Positions 34,866 to 46,600 are shown, counted from the first letter of the stretch. The stretch: DNA of 64,000 bases from Stenopsyche tienmushanensis (GCA_008973525.1 WACJ01000314.1:248001-312000); one strand, 5' to 3'. The notes: generated by a model not told the origin, from the letters alone. Numbers and translations: made by a program.

Positions 34866-35248
34866 TTATATATTATAAGTCGTGGGTCCGTCTTGATCAC
34901 ATGATTGAAGTGGCATTGATGTCGGGGATTCATCTTTTGAATGAAAAATAAAATGTTAATATCAAGGCTGTAAAAGTGAACAGTGAATTGAATAAAACAT
35001 ATATACCTGAAATGTCTATGAACGTGGTTTAAGAAGACACGAGGCTTGCACGATTCTGGTGAGGAGGATTTGGAAATGCAAACTGTGGGAAAAAATAAAC
35101 GTTAAATTGAATATTTCGACAATTTAAGGAGCGATTGGCTTCATTCTGATTTGATTTACCTGCTTGCTGTCCTCTCAATACTTGGAATCGTTGCTCGTTG
35201 ATCGTTAATATAGACAATTCAGTGAATCATGACGGTGGTATTTGTCTT
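34866..35248 (-). other. Possible spliced exons on the minus strand
   Basis: Minus-strand splice-like signals define three candidate exons: TTTATTTTAG|AAGAC to GCAG|GTAAAT (35248-35160), TTTTTTCCCACAG|TTTGC to TTTCAG|GTATAT (35082-35007), and an acceptor CATTCAAAAG|ATG (34933) leading to a TAA near 34867. The frames joined across them do not give a protein I recognise, and exon 1 carries stops in each frame near its start. A non-coding or alternative 3' end is possible. Confidence 0.2.
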
Positions 35249-36073
35249 CTAAAATAAACATAAAAACATGTTGAATATGCATCCTGAATTCTATATATAT
35301 ATATCATATATAAAATAAGTATACCATGTGTTAAGATGATGAGCATTTAATGGCATCATCTGTAAAGTAATTGGTCAAAAGTCTTGAGACTGTGGGATTT
35401 GTATGTTCTTTTTTTAGTTTATGTGGCCTTGCATTATTATTTCTATCGATCCTGATGTTAACATTCCAACGACTACAATTTGATTCAAAATCTTATATTG
35501 CATATATGGCATGATTGAGTACTGTTTACTTTGTTAATTTTCTTATTCTGGAAAACCCCGTCGCTGATTCTGGCTCAATATTTTTGCATATAAATTCACA
35601 TTCAGAGCATCAGAATTTATTCGAATTGGTAGAATTCCAGGTAGCATGAAAATTTTGCTATGCTCGGTATTTTTTTCAAAACGATTCTATGTAGAAGAAA
35701 TTGAAGATGGTTCACTTGTTAGAATTTGATTGTAGTCTCTTTCCTGCCACCGACCCTGAGTCTTCAGATAAAATTATCTAGCTTATCGTTCGATCTTCTA
35801 AATAACTAAATCTGTGACTGTACCCTCCACAAACCCGCGTCGTTTGATGGTCTACAAACGCACGCCCAATAATCAATATGATTTTAATTTAAATCATTTT
35901 GATTATATTTGTCGGTTAGCAGGATATCCTTCCATTCTTTTTTCTCTTTGGCTTTTCGTGGATGTTAGATGTTTACTCATTTATTAAAGATGTGCATCGA
36001 GTATTAGGTTTACATCAGAAGCCAACGATGGTTTATGCTAATGTTTAACCATTAGCTTAATAAATTTGTCATA
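35249..36073. other. AT-rich sequence without recognisable gene
   Basis: Nothing identified beyond a short (TA)n run near 35294-35312. Confidence 0.45.
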
Positions 36074-36710
36074 GATGGAACCTCAGATTGAAATCTGAGA
36101 TGGTACCCGCCCCTCTCCCGCACTGTATGGTAGTAGTGCACTCGCATATTTCTGTTTTAAATATGTCGCTTTTTTTCATTAATTCTGATAGATTATATTC
36201 TGCAGACTTATTGTAACCATTTTTATTTTATGACTTTCGCTAATTTTTAATTATTGTAAAATTTGCATTTAGAATGATGTTGATTTTGGTTCCTCAGACG
36301 GTAAATAGGTGCAACTATCAATGCGATTTATGGTGTTCGTCGCTGATGGAACCTCAGATTGTGCATCATTGATTATGATGGGACAAACTGATATGTTTAC
36401 CCGCCCCTCTCCCACGCTGGTTGATGATCTTGATAGATCATCTTTTTTTAGCGCTCTCACATTGTTGTACATATTTTTATTTTTATTGCAATGGCATGTG
36501 TCCTTTTAAGACACGATTATTTAACATTGATTGTATTGAAAATTGAGATATCTATAATATTTTTATGTTAGATGGTGTCTATTTCTGTTATTTAAATGGT
36601 AAGTATGTTCAGGTGCAGTTTATATTTCCTGTCACTGATGGAACTTCAGATTGCGTATAGTTGATGGGACAATCTGAGATGTTTATACTTTCCATTCCCA
36701 CGCATTGGAT
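36074..36710 (+). repeat. Three copies of a conserved hairpin motif, ~270-290 bp apart
   Basis: GATGGAACCTCAGATTG (or close) starts at 36074, 36345 and 36637. In each copy CTCAGATTG can pair with a downstream CAATCTGAG-like strand (loop of 2 bases in copy 1, 20-25 in copies 2 and 3), and each is followed after a short gap by CCGCCCCTCTCCCxC or a decayed form of it. Copy 2 also has GATGATC/GATCATC followed by seven T at 36423-36448. No protein is encoded. The nature of the unit is unknown. Confidence 0.6.
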
Positions 36711-37079
36711 GATTTTTATGAACCATGGTTTTTGGCGCAATCTTAATACACAGTTTATTCCAGACGGTATATGCTTTACCGTGACAATTTTTCAGATTTA
36801 CATAATCTTTCCTTTATTATGAATGTGTACTTAGTTCTTTAATCTGAGTCTTATTAAAACATGTAGTTTTTTAGCAACTGATTTAATGTCGATTTTTGCT
36901 ATTAATGAAGCTGTGATTATCATTTTTTATCGAATACCACTTTCCTGTGCTATTTCAGGGTATTTTAAGACTAATATTTTTACAGGGTGCATCACCATTT
37001 ATTAATGTTTAATAAACGTAATTACCAGACCATAATTTTTTTTCTCTTGTTTCTCTGACTTCAACCATTGAAGTGCCTG

Positions 37080-37920
37080 CTGCTGTCCTAAGCTAATCAG
37101 TCTACCGTATAGGGGACTTTCTTCCCCTCCAGCTTACCGATCACAATCGGTCGTTCTACCTTATCCTCATTGTCACGTGCAACATATTCGAAGAACTGAA
37201 AAATTTGTCTTTAGCACCACATTTCGAAAGCGTCCATTTTATTCATTTCTGTTGCTTTGGTGGTCGATGTTTCAGCAGCATACAGAAAAATGTAGTGGAC
37301 CAAACTTCTGACAAGCTATATCTTGGTACTGATACTCATTCCCTTATCTTTACAGGTTTTTTTCAGCTTGGACATGGTACTCTTGGTAATGTCGATGCGA
37401 TGATTTTCTCTTCGAATTTTCTTTTAATTTAATCAAGGAAAATTTTCTCATTCACAGACTCCAGATCAAACATTTGATATTCATCAATGATCATTATTTT
37501 GCAGTCCTGTCTTACATCTTAGTGGGAAAATCTGCAGTGTTCACGCCATTCATTCTTATGATTGCCTTACTAGGGGTGTAAAGTCCATGAATCAGTTTTA
37601 TCAGATGGGATGGGAATTTCATCTCGATGGATATTTTCCATAGATATTCCCAATTCATGCAGTCAAACGTTTATAATCGCACAGAATAATTGATGTCAGG
37701 AACTCTCGACTCTTCGATAATTTAATGGATGTCGAGGATTTATTTTGTTCTTCTTTCCTTCACAATAACAGTCTATTATTTCGGAATTTGTCATCCAATA
37801 TAGTTGTGCAATTGTGCCTTTAATATATAAAGGAAAATTTTGTTGGCATGAGTGATGTGCTATAGTTCGGTAGTTTTCGCATTTTTTTTTATGATCCTTT
37901 CTTGTGAAGAGGATCATCAA
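37080..37920 (-). pseudogene. Non-LTR reverse transcriptase, 3' part, decayed
   Basis: Minus-strand blocks in order: KKCENYRTIAHHSCQQ (37860-37900), FDCMNWEYLWKISIEMKFPS with LIKLIHGLYTPSKA (37550-37680), RIDITKSTMSKLKKTC and FLYAAETSTTKATEMNKM (37230-37420), and FEYVARDNEDKVERP with GKLEGKK (37110-37190). This is the order of RT and C-terminal blocks in non-LTR elements of the CR1/L2/RTE type (GDxxxCxNYRTI ... KAFDxVDHExLW ... LLYGxETW ... GxVxR ... GKxxGxRxxGR). The catalytic FADD/YADD block is missing. Frameshifts throughout. Confidence 0.75.
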
Positions 37921-38439
37921 AATGGAAACAGACTATCCATTTCTGAGGTCATACGCCTGTCTTTTATATTAAGTTCCTAGCAGCGCTTTAGTTGCTTTGT
38001 CCCCTAATTTTATACATTTACAATTAATTTAATCTAAACTAAATTTGCGCAGAATTATACATTTGTAATTGAGCATTGATATAAATTATGAAATATGAAC
38101 ATATTTTACAAATTAATTTTTACATAAAACATAGATGATTTTAATTAAATACATATTTCAATATCGATACAAATTGCTAACATTCATATGCTTTTAAATA
38201 AATTTCTAATTAAGTGGTGTCGTTGCTACAGTGCTTTTTTTTGTCCGCAATTGACAATATAATATGATAAAATAAGCTTAATCTAACTATACATAGGCAT
38301 TGATAGATCAAATACTGTTGTTGTGGTGAAGGGTTGGTTAATAAACAGATTTGCATTCGAAAGGCGTGTCTCAGGCGTCTCGATGTGTTATTAAACTTCA
38401 TGAGAGGCGATATGGTGATCACTCAATAAATTCGCAGGA
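37921..38439. other. AT-rich spacer between two retroelement remnants
   Basis: No coding sequence recognised. Confidence 0.45.
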
Positions 38440-39255
38440 TGACAAAATATTCCACAAAATAGTTTGGTACTATGACTGATAATTTTCTGTTGCTCAAATA
38501 AGATTGAGAAATTTTAATTAGATAGGCAGGAACTTTAACTTTATAATTTTTGTGTATTATTGCATCGTGTCACACTGAGTCAAATGCCTTCTCGATATCT
38601 AGAAGCACCATTCCGGTATTTCTTTTCATATTAAAGTTTGGTGAGACGTGCTCAACGAGTCTGGTTAATTGATGAGCCGTAGAGTGATTTTTACGGAAAC
38701 CAGATTGATCATTATTAATGGTATCGGTGTCAAATGCTTGAAGTTTGCTTAGTATGGTCTTTTCAAATAACTTGCTCAACGCGGAAAGTATTGGTCGGTA
38801 ATTTGTTGGATTGCTGTTATCCTTGCTTGGTTTTGACAAAGGAATTAACTTTGCCAGTTTCCAAGTGGCTGGGAAATACCCCATATTTAAGCACGCATTA
38901 AATATTTTTGTTATTAGAATGACTATTTTAAACGGCAGGTTTTTTTTTATAATGGCGTTATCGATTGTGTCAAAACCCGGGAACTTTTTGCTCTTTAGTT
39001 TTCTAATGAGTTTTATTTATTTCTAATTTTAATTTAACGTTTTAGGTTTTACGTAAATTTAATGAGAGATAGTTCGACAGTTTCTATCAGGATGAATTTA
39101 GCTTTGGCTTCGATACTCATGTTGGAGATCGACTCCACGGCTTCATCAATTTCGCTTTCAGTGGTTCCCAGGACTGAAGAAGTTAGTGAGATTTTCGTCC
39201 AATCTGAATAATTGTGATAATTCACTCGGAAGGATATCCAAATGAGTGGGATCAT
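38440..39255 (-). pseudogene. Jockey-clade reverse transcriptase remnant
   Basis: The 38570-38884 frame reads MGYFPATWKLAKLIPLSKPS, NPTNYRPILSALSKLFEKTI, NNDQSGFRKNHSTAHQLTRL and GMVLLDIEKAFDSV, the fingers and first palm block of Jockey-type RT. After a stop it continues as HDAIIHKNYKVKVPAYLIK and SYLSNRKLSVIV down to about 38440. Upstream LIRKLKSKKFPGFDTIDNAI precedes it, and 39049-39255 gives the linker after the endonuclease (DWTKISLTSS). The FADD block and 3' UTR are missing, so the element is 3'-truncated. Confidence 0.9.
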
Positions 39256-39595
39256 ACGTTGCGACGACTATAAGCATAATTGTATCCAGAATGATTTGGA
39301 TGGCGACTGTTTCGAGACCGTGAAAAGAGGGAGTTCTGACGGTGAAGTGTACATTTCATTTTTTCGCAAAAATGGCCGCTCCTCCCTCGATTCTGTTCAA
39401 TCTGTCAGTACGACGTCATATGAATCCCGGAATAGAAATATTAGTATTTGGTTTAAGGTATGTTTCGGTAGTTACAGCAATGTTGATTTTTAGCGTATGC
39501 ATTCCGAGAGCCAATTCGTCCCCCATGTGTTTCACACCGTGAGCGTTCCAATTAACAATTTTTAAAAAGTTTTTGTCGCTAGTCATATAAGACAT
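39256..39595 (-). pseudogene. Jockey-clade endonuclease remnant
   Basis: Minus strand reads VNWNAHGVKHMGDELALGMH, INIAVTTETYLKP, ISIPGFI, stop, RRTDRLNRIEGGAAIFAKK and LETVAIQI ... VATYDPTHL. This matches the N-terminal part of the apurinic-type endonuclease of Jockey elements, including the catalytic Glu in the TET(H)L motif. The later GDFNxxH and SDHxP motifs are deleted between here and the RT linker. Confidence 0.8.
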
Positions 39596-39783
39596 CTAAG
39601 TAATTAATGAGGCATAGGGTCTTTTCAGTTTGTTTTTACACTTGCTTAATTCTACACGCATTTTCTTTAATAAAATAAACAATTTAATCATTTCCTGCAC
39701 TGACGCTAGGTTATCACCAGCACTAATGTTTTTCCGCGGGTTGGGACGAATCGGGAACCATTCGGGTGGTTCCGAGACGCAGA

Positions 39784-40577
39784 TCACTGTTCTGCTCCTC
39801 GGTTCTGGGAAATTCTTCGCTGCGAAGGTGGGTCCCGGTGAAAATCGCCTCCACAGACGCAACATTCTGGAGTTAAATCTTCTGCCTTTGGACCTGTGAG
39901 GCTGGTTGCAACGCACGTAGCGTTCCGCTCGAAGCAGTTTCTAGCTACATGTCTAAACTCTTGGCATCTGAAGCATTGCGTCACATGCGCAGAAGATCTT
40001 TTATATTTATTTAAAGTCACTCTCGAGTGACATATATATCTGATATTCTTCAGTTTTTTGATGTCTGTGCCATACGGGAAGCGTACCATGTATAATTCGG
40101 CTTGACGTCCTTCATGCAGGTTCATCTGCGAAATTCTAAGGGGCTTTAAGCCTTACCCCTCAATTGTGATCTTTTTTGGATCGATCTTGGGTAGTTCATT
40201 ACTGACAGACTTAAGTTCGCGATCTGTTTCCAGTGAGAAGGTATGAAAGTAGCGATTAAGTCCGCTCACCAAACGACTGTAGCCCTCGAAAAGTTCGCAC
40301 TTGACCGAGCAGTTGTTATTTCTTGTATACTGCATGTGAAAATGTGCCTGCGGTGATGAATGTTTTGATTAGTGCTAAGGATGTGGCATGTGAAGTGCTG
40401 GCAGCCATGATGATTGGTGGCACGCGTCAGGAGCATTGCTGCTGATTCGTACCTATTGTGTTGAGGTACAGGTATTGGTGGCGTGAAGCAACGGCGTTTG
40501 GCCGTTTTCCTTGGATGAATCAATTCATCCAGGCTGTGGTTTTGCCTGGTGCGGCTTTTAGAGTTAGCACGGCGCAT
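39784..40577 (-). pseudogene. Jockey-clade ORF1 (gag-like) with zinc knuckle
   Basis: From MRRANSKSRTRQNHSLDEL (40577) through KCELFEGYSRLVSGLNRYFH, a stop, then INLHEGRQAELYMVRFPYG region to a CCHC knuckle CFRCQEFRHVARNC (39934-39975 on the plus strand), C-x2-C-x4-H-x4-C, followed by a decayed second knuckle (CCVCGGDFH). The order PRE_C2HC-like domain then knuckles is that of Jockey ORF1. One frameshift and one stop. The 5' end lies against the copia LTR at 40687. Confidence 0.85.
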
Positions 40578-40686
40578 GCTGGTGAAGATAGTTGTCTGCG
40601 TCGAGGATGGTACTATCGCTGATAAGCACTGAAGTTCGGGCTTCCATAGGTGAAGGACGAGTTACGGAGGACGAAATGATGGACTC

Positions 40687-40810
40687 TGTTGAAATGGTAT
40701 AAATGCTTTTATATAGTGGCCACACTTTAGGTTTGTAATGCCGCCGTTGAGCGTGCTGTTAAAATAACGCTATAGTTGGATTTCGCCGTCTATCATTTGT
40801 ACTCCCAACA
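40687..40810 (+). mobile_element. copia 5' LTR (short)
   Basis: Begins TGTTG, ends CAACA (terminal inverted repeat), and has a TATAAAT box at 40698-40704. A copia-type primer site follows directly. At 124 bp it is shorter than usual, so the left edge is less certain than the right. Confidence 0.6.
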
Positions 40811-40825
40811 GGTTATGGGTCCAGG
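40811..40825 (+). promoter_or_regulatory. copia primer-binding site (initiator Met-tRNA half)
   Basis: GGTTATGGGTCCAGG directly follows the LTR end. Copia elements prime from an internal half of tRNA-iMet and carry a site of this form (GGTTATGGGCCCAG); one base differs. Confidence 0.75.
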
Positions 40826-41008
40826 GACGAATAAGACATAAAGTGAAATCCGAAGCGTAGGTGATTCCTGATCCCGGTGTGTCTAGTGGAATTCACAAAA
40901 GACGAAATGGCGGACACGTGGTGTGCCGTCAATAAACTGAAAGGCGCCAAAAATTATAATTCCTGATCGATGGCCATAACAGCCGCGTTGGAATTGAGCG
41001 GTCTCGAT

Positions 41009-42029
41009 TAGGGATTCCAATCCGGATATTCGGATATTCGCTATCCGGATATATTCACTAGTTTTCAAACTATTCTATATTCGGATATTTGGGAAAATAT
41101 CCGAATAGTATTCGTAACGATTTTTGCCCGGTTGACACACGTCTGGAATAACGATTTTCGCAATTTATGAACGTAAAATTGGAGTTAAACCATCGCTAAA
41201 ACACACAATTATTATTGTTTTGAATAAATGACATTGATTGTTGACAGTAGCGTTATCTGCCTCATTTCTATTCTCAGAGAAGTTTGAGAGTTTTTGACTC
41301 GCTTCAGGTTGTTTTCGTTTTGATGAGTTTCGTCGATGTGAAATAAGATTTGAAGTGTCCACGAAAACGGTATGCATAGACTTATCTGGCGCAAAAAGCA
41401 AGTATTATCTGCTGATTCATGACGGGATTTGACGGCTGTGTACGTCAAAGTGTTAATATAATATTTTACCAAATCAACGAAAGATCACACGAATACTGGG
41501 GTTTTCACTACCTGAGTGAAACCATTACTTAGGGATATTGTTTTTTTGCTTTCCCCGAGCTCTGGTGCTATGAATATCTTATATGGTGTGGAAATAACAC
41601 CTCATTCTCTTTCAATTTCAAAATTGCATCATGAAATGCAAAATTTAATGTTGTTTTACACGAAAACGAAGAAATATGACAGTACAAATAACCTGAAAAC
41701 AGATTTCAAATATTTAGATAAATATAGAAAGATAGAAAAGTTGGACGTGTTGTTTAATACACTTCTAACAATAAAACCAACGTATACAGCTACTGAACGA
41801 GCATTTTCAAAGGCAGGACAAACTAAAACTAAATTAAGAACAAACATTTAATGCTCTGTTATATTTAAAATATGAATTTTCAAGTTTCAATAAATGATAA
41901 AAATACGCTCGTTTTCAAAGGTAATGTTCGTTATTTTCATACTTCAAAAACTATTCCGATATCCGAATAGTGCAAATTTTACTATTCGATTGTCGAATAG
42001 TTGATAATGACGAATAATTGTAATCCCTA
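41009..42029 (+). mobile_element. hAT element in copia gag, perfect 8-bp target duplication
   Basis: TAGGGATTCCAAT (41009-41021) and the complement of TAGGGATTACAAT (42017-42029) are 13-bp inverted ends with one mismatch. GTCTCGAT stands at 41001-41008 and again at 42030-42037. Sub-terminal sequence is rich in repeats of CCGGATATTCGGATATTCG type, as in the element at 21430. Length 1021 bp. Confidence 0.95.
41516..41851 (+). pseudogene. hAT transposase C-terminal remnant
   Basis: The frame ends LLTIKPTYTATERAFSKAGQ followed by TKTKLRTNI, the hAT dimerisation signature (KPTSxxxERxFSxAGxxxxxxRxxI). The region before it is weakly conserved and the N-terminal domains are absent. Confidence 0.8.
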
Positions 42030-42377
42030 GTCTCGATGCAGTCCTGGAGTAGCCGGATGCAGCAAAACCGGAGGATCCTAGGAGCGCAACGATAGAGAAG
42101 AAAGCGAGAGCGAGCATACTTCTCAGCATAGAAGACTCGCTATACGCCCATGTGGAGAGAGCCACCACAGCCCTGAATATGTGGAATATCATCAAACAAC
42201 TTTATATGTACGAAGGGGCCAGTAGAAAAATTTCCTTGATAAGAAGATTAATGGATGCAAGACTCCAAAGTTTCAAAAACATGGAGGAATACATAGGAGA
42301 AATCTCCAACAAATTATCGAGAATCAAAGTCGATATTGATCAAAAGCTCTTAGGAGAAGTACTATTAACTGGCCTTT

Positions 42378-42880
42378 TTTTTCCCCCAGTGGGCGAGGAA
42401 TCTTCCAAAGACAGAGTGTAGGATTCACGACCGGTGCAATTCCATAAGGGAAAATTGACCGATCGCGCCTATCCACTAAACCCCTCCCATGGCTCCTGCT
42501 GCCACCCGGCTACTAATTAAGTATTGCTCAAGAGTGGCAGCGCTGTGTTTAAAGAAGGATCCCTTTCTGGGACCCACCCTCTTCATCAACGTGTCCCTTT
42601 CGGACTCCTTGTCATTCGGTCAGGCCGTGATTATTCGCAATTGCAGTTATATCCGTCTGCCTATTTCTTCTTCTTATACGCTTAGTATTTTCTTTTTGCT
42701 GCATAACGTACTTTATATATCTATTCCAAGAATTCCATGCCCTGTCATCCTTGAGCATTGTGGAAATCATATTATCCGACGAGAGATGGTCGCAGTCAGA
42801 CCCGAATTCATTTGGAAGGTTGTCCCTTTCATTATGCCATGCCGGACAGACTGGCAGACTGGCCTGTCATAAGACTATAA
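42378..42880 (-). mobile_element. 3' end of an R1-like non-LTR element with poly(A), inserted in copia gag
   Basis: The minus strand starts with CPAWHNERDNLPNEFGSDCD, then STMLKDDRAWNSWNRYIKYV and MQQKENTKRIRRRN, which is the C-terminal tail after the zinc finger of R1-like ORF2 (CPxWxxER ... ML... W..F..Y...V...KE..xRxRRR). A 3' UTR follows and ends in an A run (plus-strand T run at 42378). GCCTTT at 42372-42377 and 42881-42886 is a probable short target duplication. The insert is a 5'-truncated copy of 503 bp. Confidence 0.75.
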
Positions 42881-43080
42881 GCCTTTAGTCATGGGTTACG
42901 AAGGCAGCGGCTTATCAACTTCATTTGATAAAGTTAAAGCCAAGTTATTGGATGTAAGGTTTGATTCTACTCCAAACAACAAAGGACTGCTAGTCAAAGA
43001 GAGTCGTTAAATAAAATTATTCGTATGCGAGGACGAGAATATAAATCAAATGTGTGCCGCAGCCGTGGTCATTCTAAAAC

Positions 43081-43612
43081 AACGACCAAGGCAGGGCAAA
43101 CTGCGTTGCTCATGCTAAGAAAATGCCAAGATGAATGGTATGAGGACAGCGGAGTGTCGCAGCACATGACATGGAACGCAGAAAATCTGACAGATATAAG
43201 ACCGACAAAAATACAGAAATAGTGACAGCAGGAGGAAAGAAACTCAAAGTCACCGGATGTGATGATGAAAGTATCAAGATCGATGACAAAAAAGTCCCCA
43301 TCAACGATGTCCTGCTAGTCCCGGAACTTTCTGTCAACTTAATATCTATAGGTCAGACAGTTAAGAAGGGCAACAAAGTAATTTTTAGTGATAAACAGTG
43401 CAATATATATGACAACAAGAATGATAAAATTCTAACGGCTCAAATGACCTACGGTACATATCAAATGCATAACTAGACCGTTAAGAAAGCTAAAATTGTA
43501 AGGTCCGACAACGGGAACAAATACAGAAACAAAGAATTCCAAAGCTTTTATTTAAGTACAGCACCAAACGACTGTACCACATTCGCCTCAACATAATGGC
43601 ATAGCTGAAAGG
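43081..43612 (+). pseudogene. copia protease and fused integrase segment (progenitor of the array)
   Basis: 43130-43200 reads EWYEDSGVSQHMTWNAENLT, the copia aspartic protease with DSG at its active site; 43171-43476 continues in another frame as TAGGKKLKVTGCDDESIKID, NDVLLVPELSVNLISIGQTV and the pre-integrase segment ending YGTYQMHN. A large deletion then joins it to the integrase core (AKIVRSDNGNKYRNKEFQSF, and after a frameshift QTTVPHSPQHNGIAERMN). Thus most of the pre-integrase region and the first catalytic Asp are gone. This segment leads without a break into the 194-bp array. Confidence 0.85.
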
Positions 43613-46600
43613 ATGAATACAACCTTTGTGGAAACAGCGAAATGCTCATTATAAGATGCGATATGCAGAAAACCAAAAAAGATACCGATGCATAGATCCA
43701 GTCAAAAAAGACAGCACGAATTCACGAGATGTCCAAAGCTTTTATTTAAGTACAGCACCAAACGACTGTACCACATTCGCCTTAACAAAATGGCACAGCT
43801 GAAAGGATGAATACAACCTTTGTGGAAACAGCGAAATGCTCATTATATGATGCGATATGCAGGAAACCAAAAAAGATACCGATGCATAGATCCAGTCAAA
43901 AAAGACATCACGAACTCACGAGATGTCCAAAGCTGTTATTTAAGTACAGCACCAAACGACTGTACCACATTCGCCTTAACAAAATGGCACAGCTGAAAGG
44001 ATGAATACAACCTTTGTGGAAACAGCGAAATGCTCATTATATGATGCGATATGCAGGAAACCAAAAAAGATACCGATGCATAGATCCAGTCAAAAAAGAC
44101 ATCACGAACTCACGAGATGTCCAAAGCTGTTATTTAAGTACAGCACCAAACGACTGTACCACATTCGCCTCAACAAAATGGCATAGCTGAAAGGATGAAT
44201 ACAACCTTTGTGGAAACAGCGAAATGCTCATTATATGATGCGATATGCAGGAAACCAAAAAAGATACCGATGCATAGATCCAGTCAAAAAAGACATCACG
44301 AACTCACGAGATGTCCAAAGCTGTTATTTAAGTACAGCACCAAACGACTGTACCACATTCGCCTCAACAAAATGGCATAGCTGAAAGGATGAATACAACC
44401 TTTGTGGAAACAGCGAAATGCTCATTATATGATGCGATATGCAGGAAACCAAAAAAGATACCGATGCATAGATCCAGTCAAAAAAGACATCTCGAACTCA
44501 CGAGATGTCCAAAGCTGTTATTTAAGTACAGCACCAAACGACTGTACCACATTCGCCTCAACAAAATGGCATAGCTGAAAGGATGAATACAACCTTTGTG
44601 GAAACAGCGAAATGCTCATTATATGATGCGATATGCAGGAAACCAAAAAAGATACCGATGCATAGATCCAGTCAAAAAAGACATCTCGAACTCACGAGAT
44701 GTCCAAAGCTGTTATTTAAGTACAGCACCAAACGACTGTACCATATTCGCCTCAACATAATGGCATAGCTGAAAGGATGAATACAACCTTTGTGGAAACA
44801 GCGAAATGCTCATTATATGATGCGATATGCAGGAAACCAAAAAAGATACCGATGCATAGATCCAGTCAAAAAAGACAGCACGAATTCACGAGATGTCCAA
44901 AGCTTTTATTTAAGTACAGCACCAAACGACTGTACCACATTCGCCTCAACAAAATGGCATAGCTGAAAGGATGAATACAACCTTTGTGGAAACAGCGAAA
45001 TGCTCATTATATGATGCGATATGCAGGAAACCAAAAAAGATACCGATGCATAGATCCAGTCAAAAAAGACAGCACGAATTCACGAGATGTCTTTTAGCAA
45101 TCAATAATATTGTATTGATAGTTCTAAAGGCTCAAATGACCTACGATACATATCAAATGCATAACTAGACCGTTAAGAAAGCTAAAACTGTAAGGTCCGA
45201 CAACGGGAGCAAATACAGAAACAGAGAATTCCAAAGCTTTTATTTAAGTACAGCACCAAACGACTGTACCACATTCGCCTCAACATAATGGCATAGCTGA
45301 AAGGATGAATACAACCTTTGTGGAAAAAGCGAAATGCTCATTATATGATGCGATATGCAGGAAACCAAAAAAGATACCGATGCATAGATCCAGTCAAAAA
45401 AGACATCACGAACTCACGAGATGTCCAAAGCTGTTATTTAAGTACAGCACCAAACGACTGTACCACATTCGCCTCAACATAATGGCATAGCTGAAAGGAT
45501 GAATACAACCTTTGTGGAAACAGCGAAATGCTCATTATATGATGCGATATGCAGGAAACCAAAAAAGATACCGATGCATAGATCCAGTCAAAAAAGACAG
45601 CACGAATTCACGAGATGTCCAAAGCTTTTATTTAAGTACAGCACCAAACGACTGTACCACATTCGCCTCAACAAAATGGCATAGCTGAAAGGATGAATAC
45701 AACCTTTGTGGAAACAGCGAAATGCTCATTATATGATGCGATATGCAGGAAACCAAAAAAGATACCGATGCATAGATCCAGTCAAAAAAGACAGCACGAA
45801 TTCACGAGATGTCTTTTAGCAATCAATAATATTGTATTGATAGTTCTAAAGGCTCAAATGACCTACGATACATATCAAATGCATAACTAGACCGTTAAGA
45901 AAGCTAAAACTGTAAGGTCCGACAACGGGAGCAAATACAGAAACAGAGAATTCCAAAGCTTTTATTTAAGTACAGCACCAAACGACTGTACCACATTCGC
46001 CTCAACATAATGGCATAGCTGAAAGGATGAATACAACCTTTGTGGAAAAAGCGAAATGCTCATTATATGATGCGATATGCAGGAAACCAAAAAAGATACC
46101 GATGCATAGATCCAGTCAAAAAAGACATCACGAACTCACGAGATGTCCAAAGCTGTTATTTAAGTACAGCACCAAACGACTGTACCACATTCGCCTCAAC
46201 AAAATGGCATAGCTGAAAGGATGAATACAACCTTTGTGGAAACAGCGAAATGCTCATTATATGATGCGATATGCAGGAAACCAAAAAAGATACCGATGCA
46301 TAGATCCAGTCAAAAAAGACATCACGAACTCACGAGATGTCCAAAGCTGTTATTTAAGTACAGCACCAAACGACTGTACCACATTCGCCTCAACAAAATG
46401 GCATAGCTGAAAGGATGAATACAACCTTTGTGGAAACAGCGAAATGCTCATTATATGATGCGATATGCAGGAAACCAAAAAAGATACCGATGCATAGATC
46501 CAGTCAAAAAAGACAGCACGAATTCACGAGATGTCCAAAGCTTTTATTTAAGTACAGCACCAAACGACTGTACCACATTCGCCTCAACAAAATGGCATAG

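Larger units (their letters stand above)
40907..43080 (+). pseudogene. copia gag, broken by two insertions
   Basis: Starts MADTWCAVNKLKGAKNYNS, stop, SMAITAALELSGLD up to 41008; resumes at 42030 (AVLE ... SILLSIEDSLYAHVERATTA, WNIIKQLYMYEGASRKISLI, RLMDARLQSFKNMEEYIGEI, LLGEVLLTGL), is broken again at 42378, and resumes at 42881 with PLVMGYEGSGLSTSFDKVKA and KLLDVRFDSTPNNKGLLVKE. These are consecutive parts of the copia gag (UBN2) domain. The zinc knuckle region after 43021 is reduced to KSNVCRSRGHSK. Both insertions can be excised to give a continuous gag, apart from stops. Confidence 0.9.

Noticed and set aside
36345..36410. C/D-box snoRNA cluster
   Set aside because: TGATGGA and CTGA resemble C and D boxes, but no terminal stem forms around them and the C box is imperfect.
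40883..41472. Minus-strand frames 61-86 codons across the copia/hAT junction
   Set aside because: They are antisense to gag and to the hAT and show no domain.
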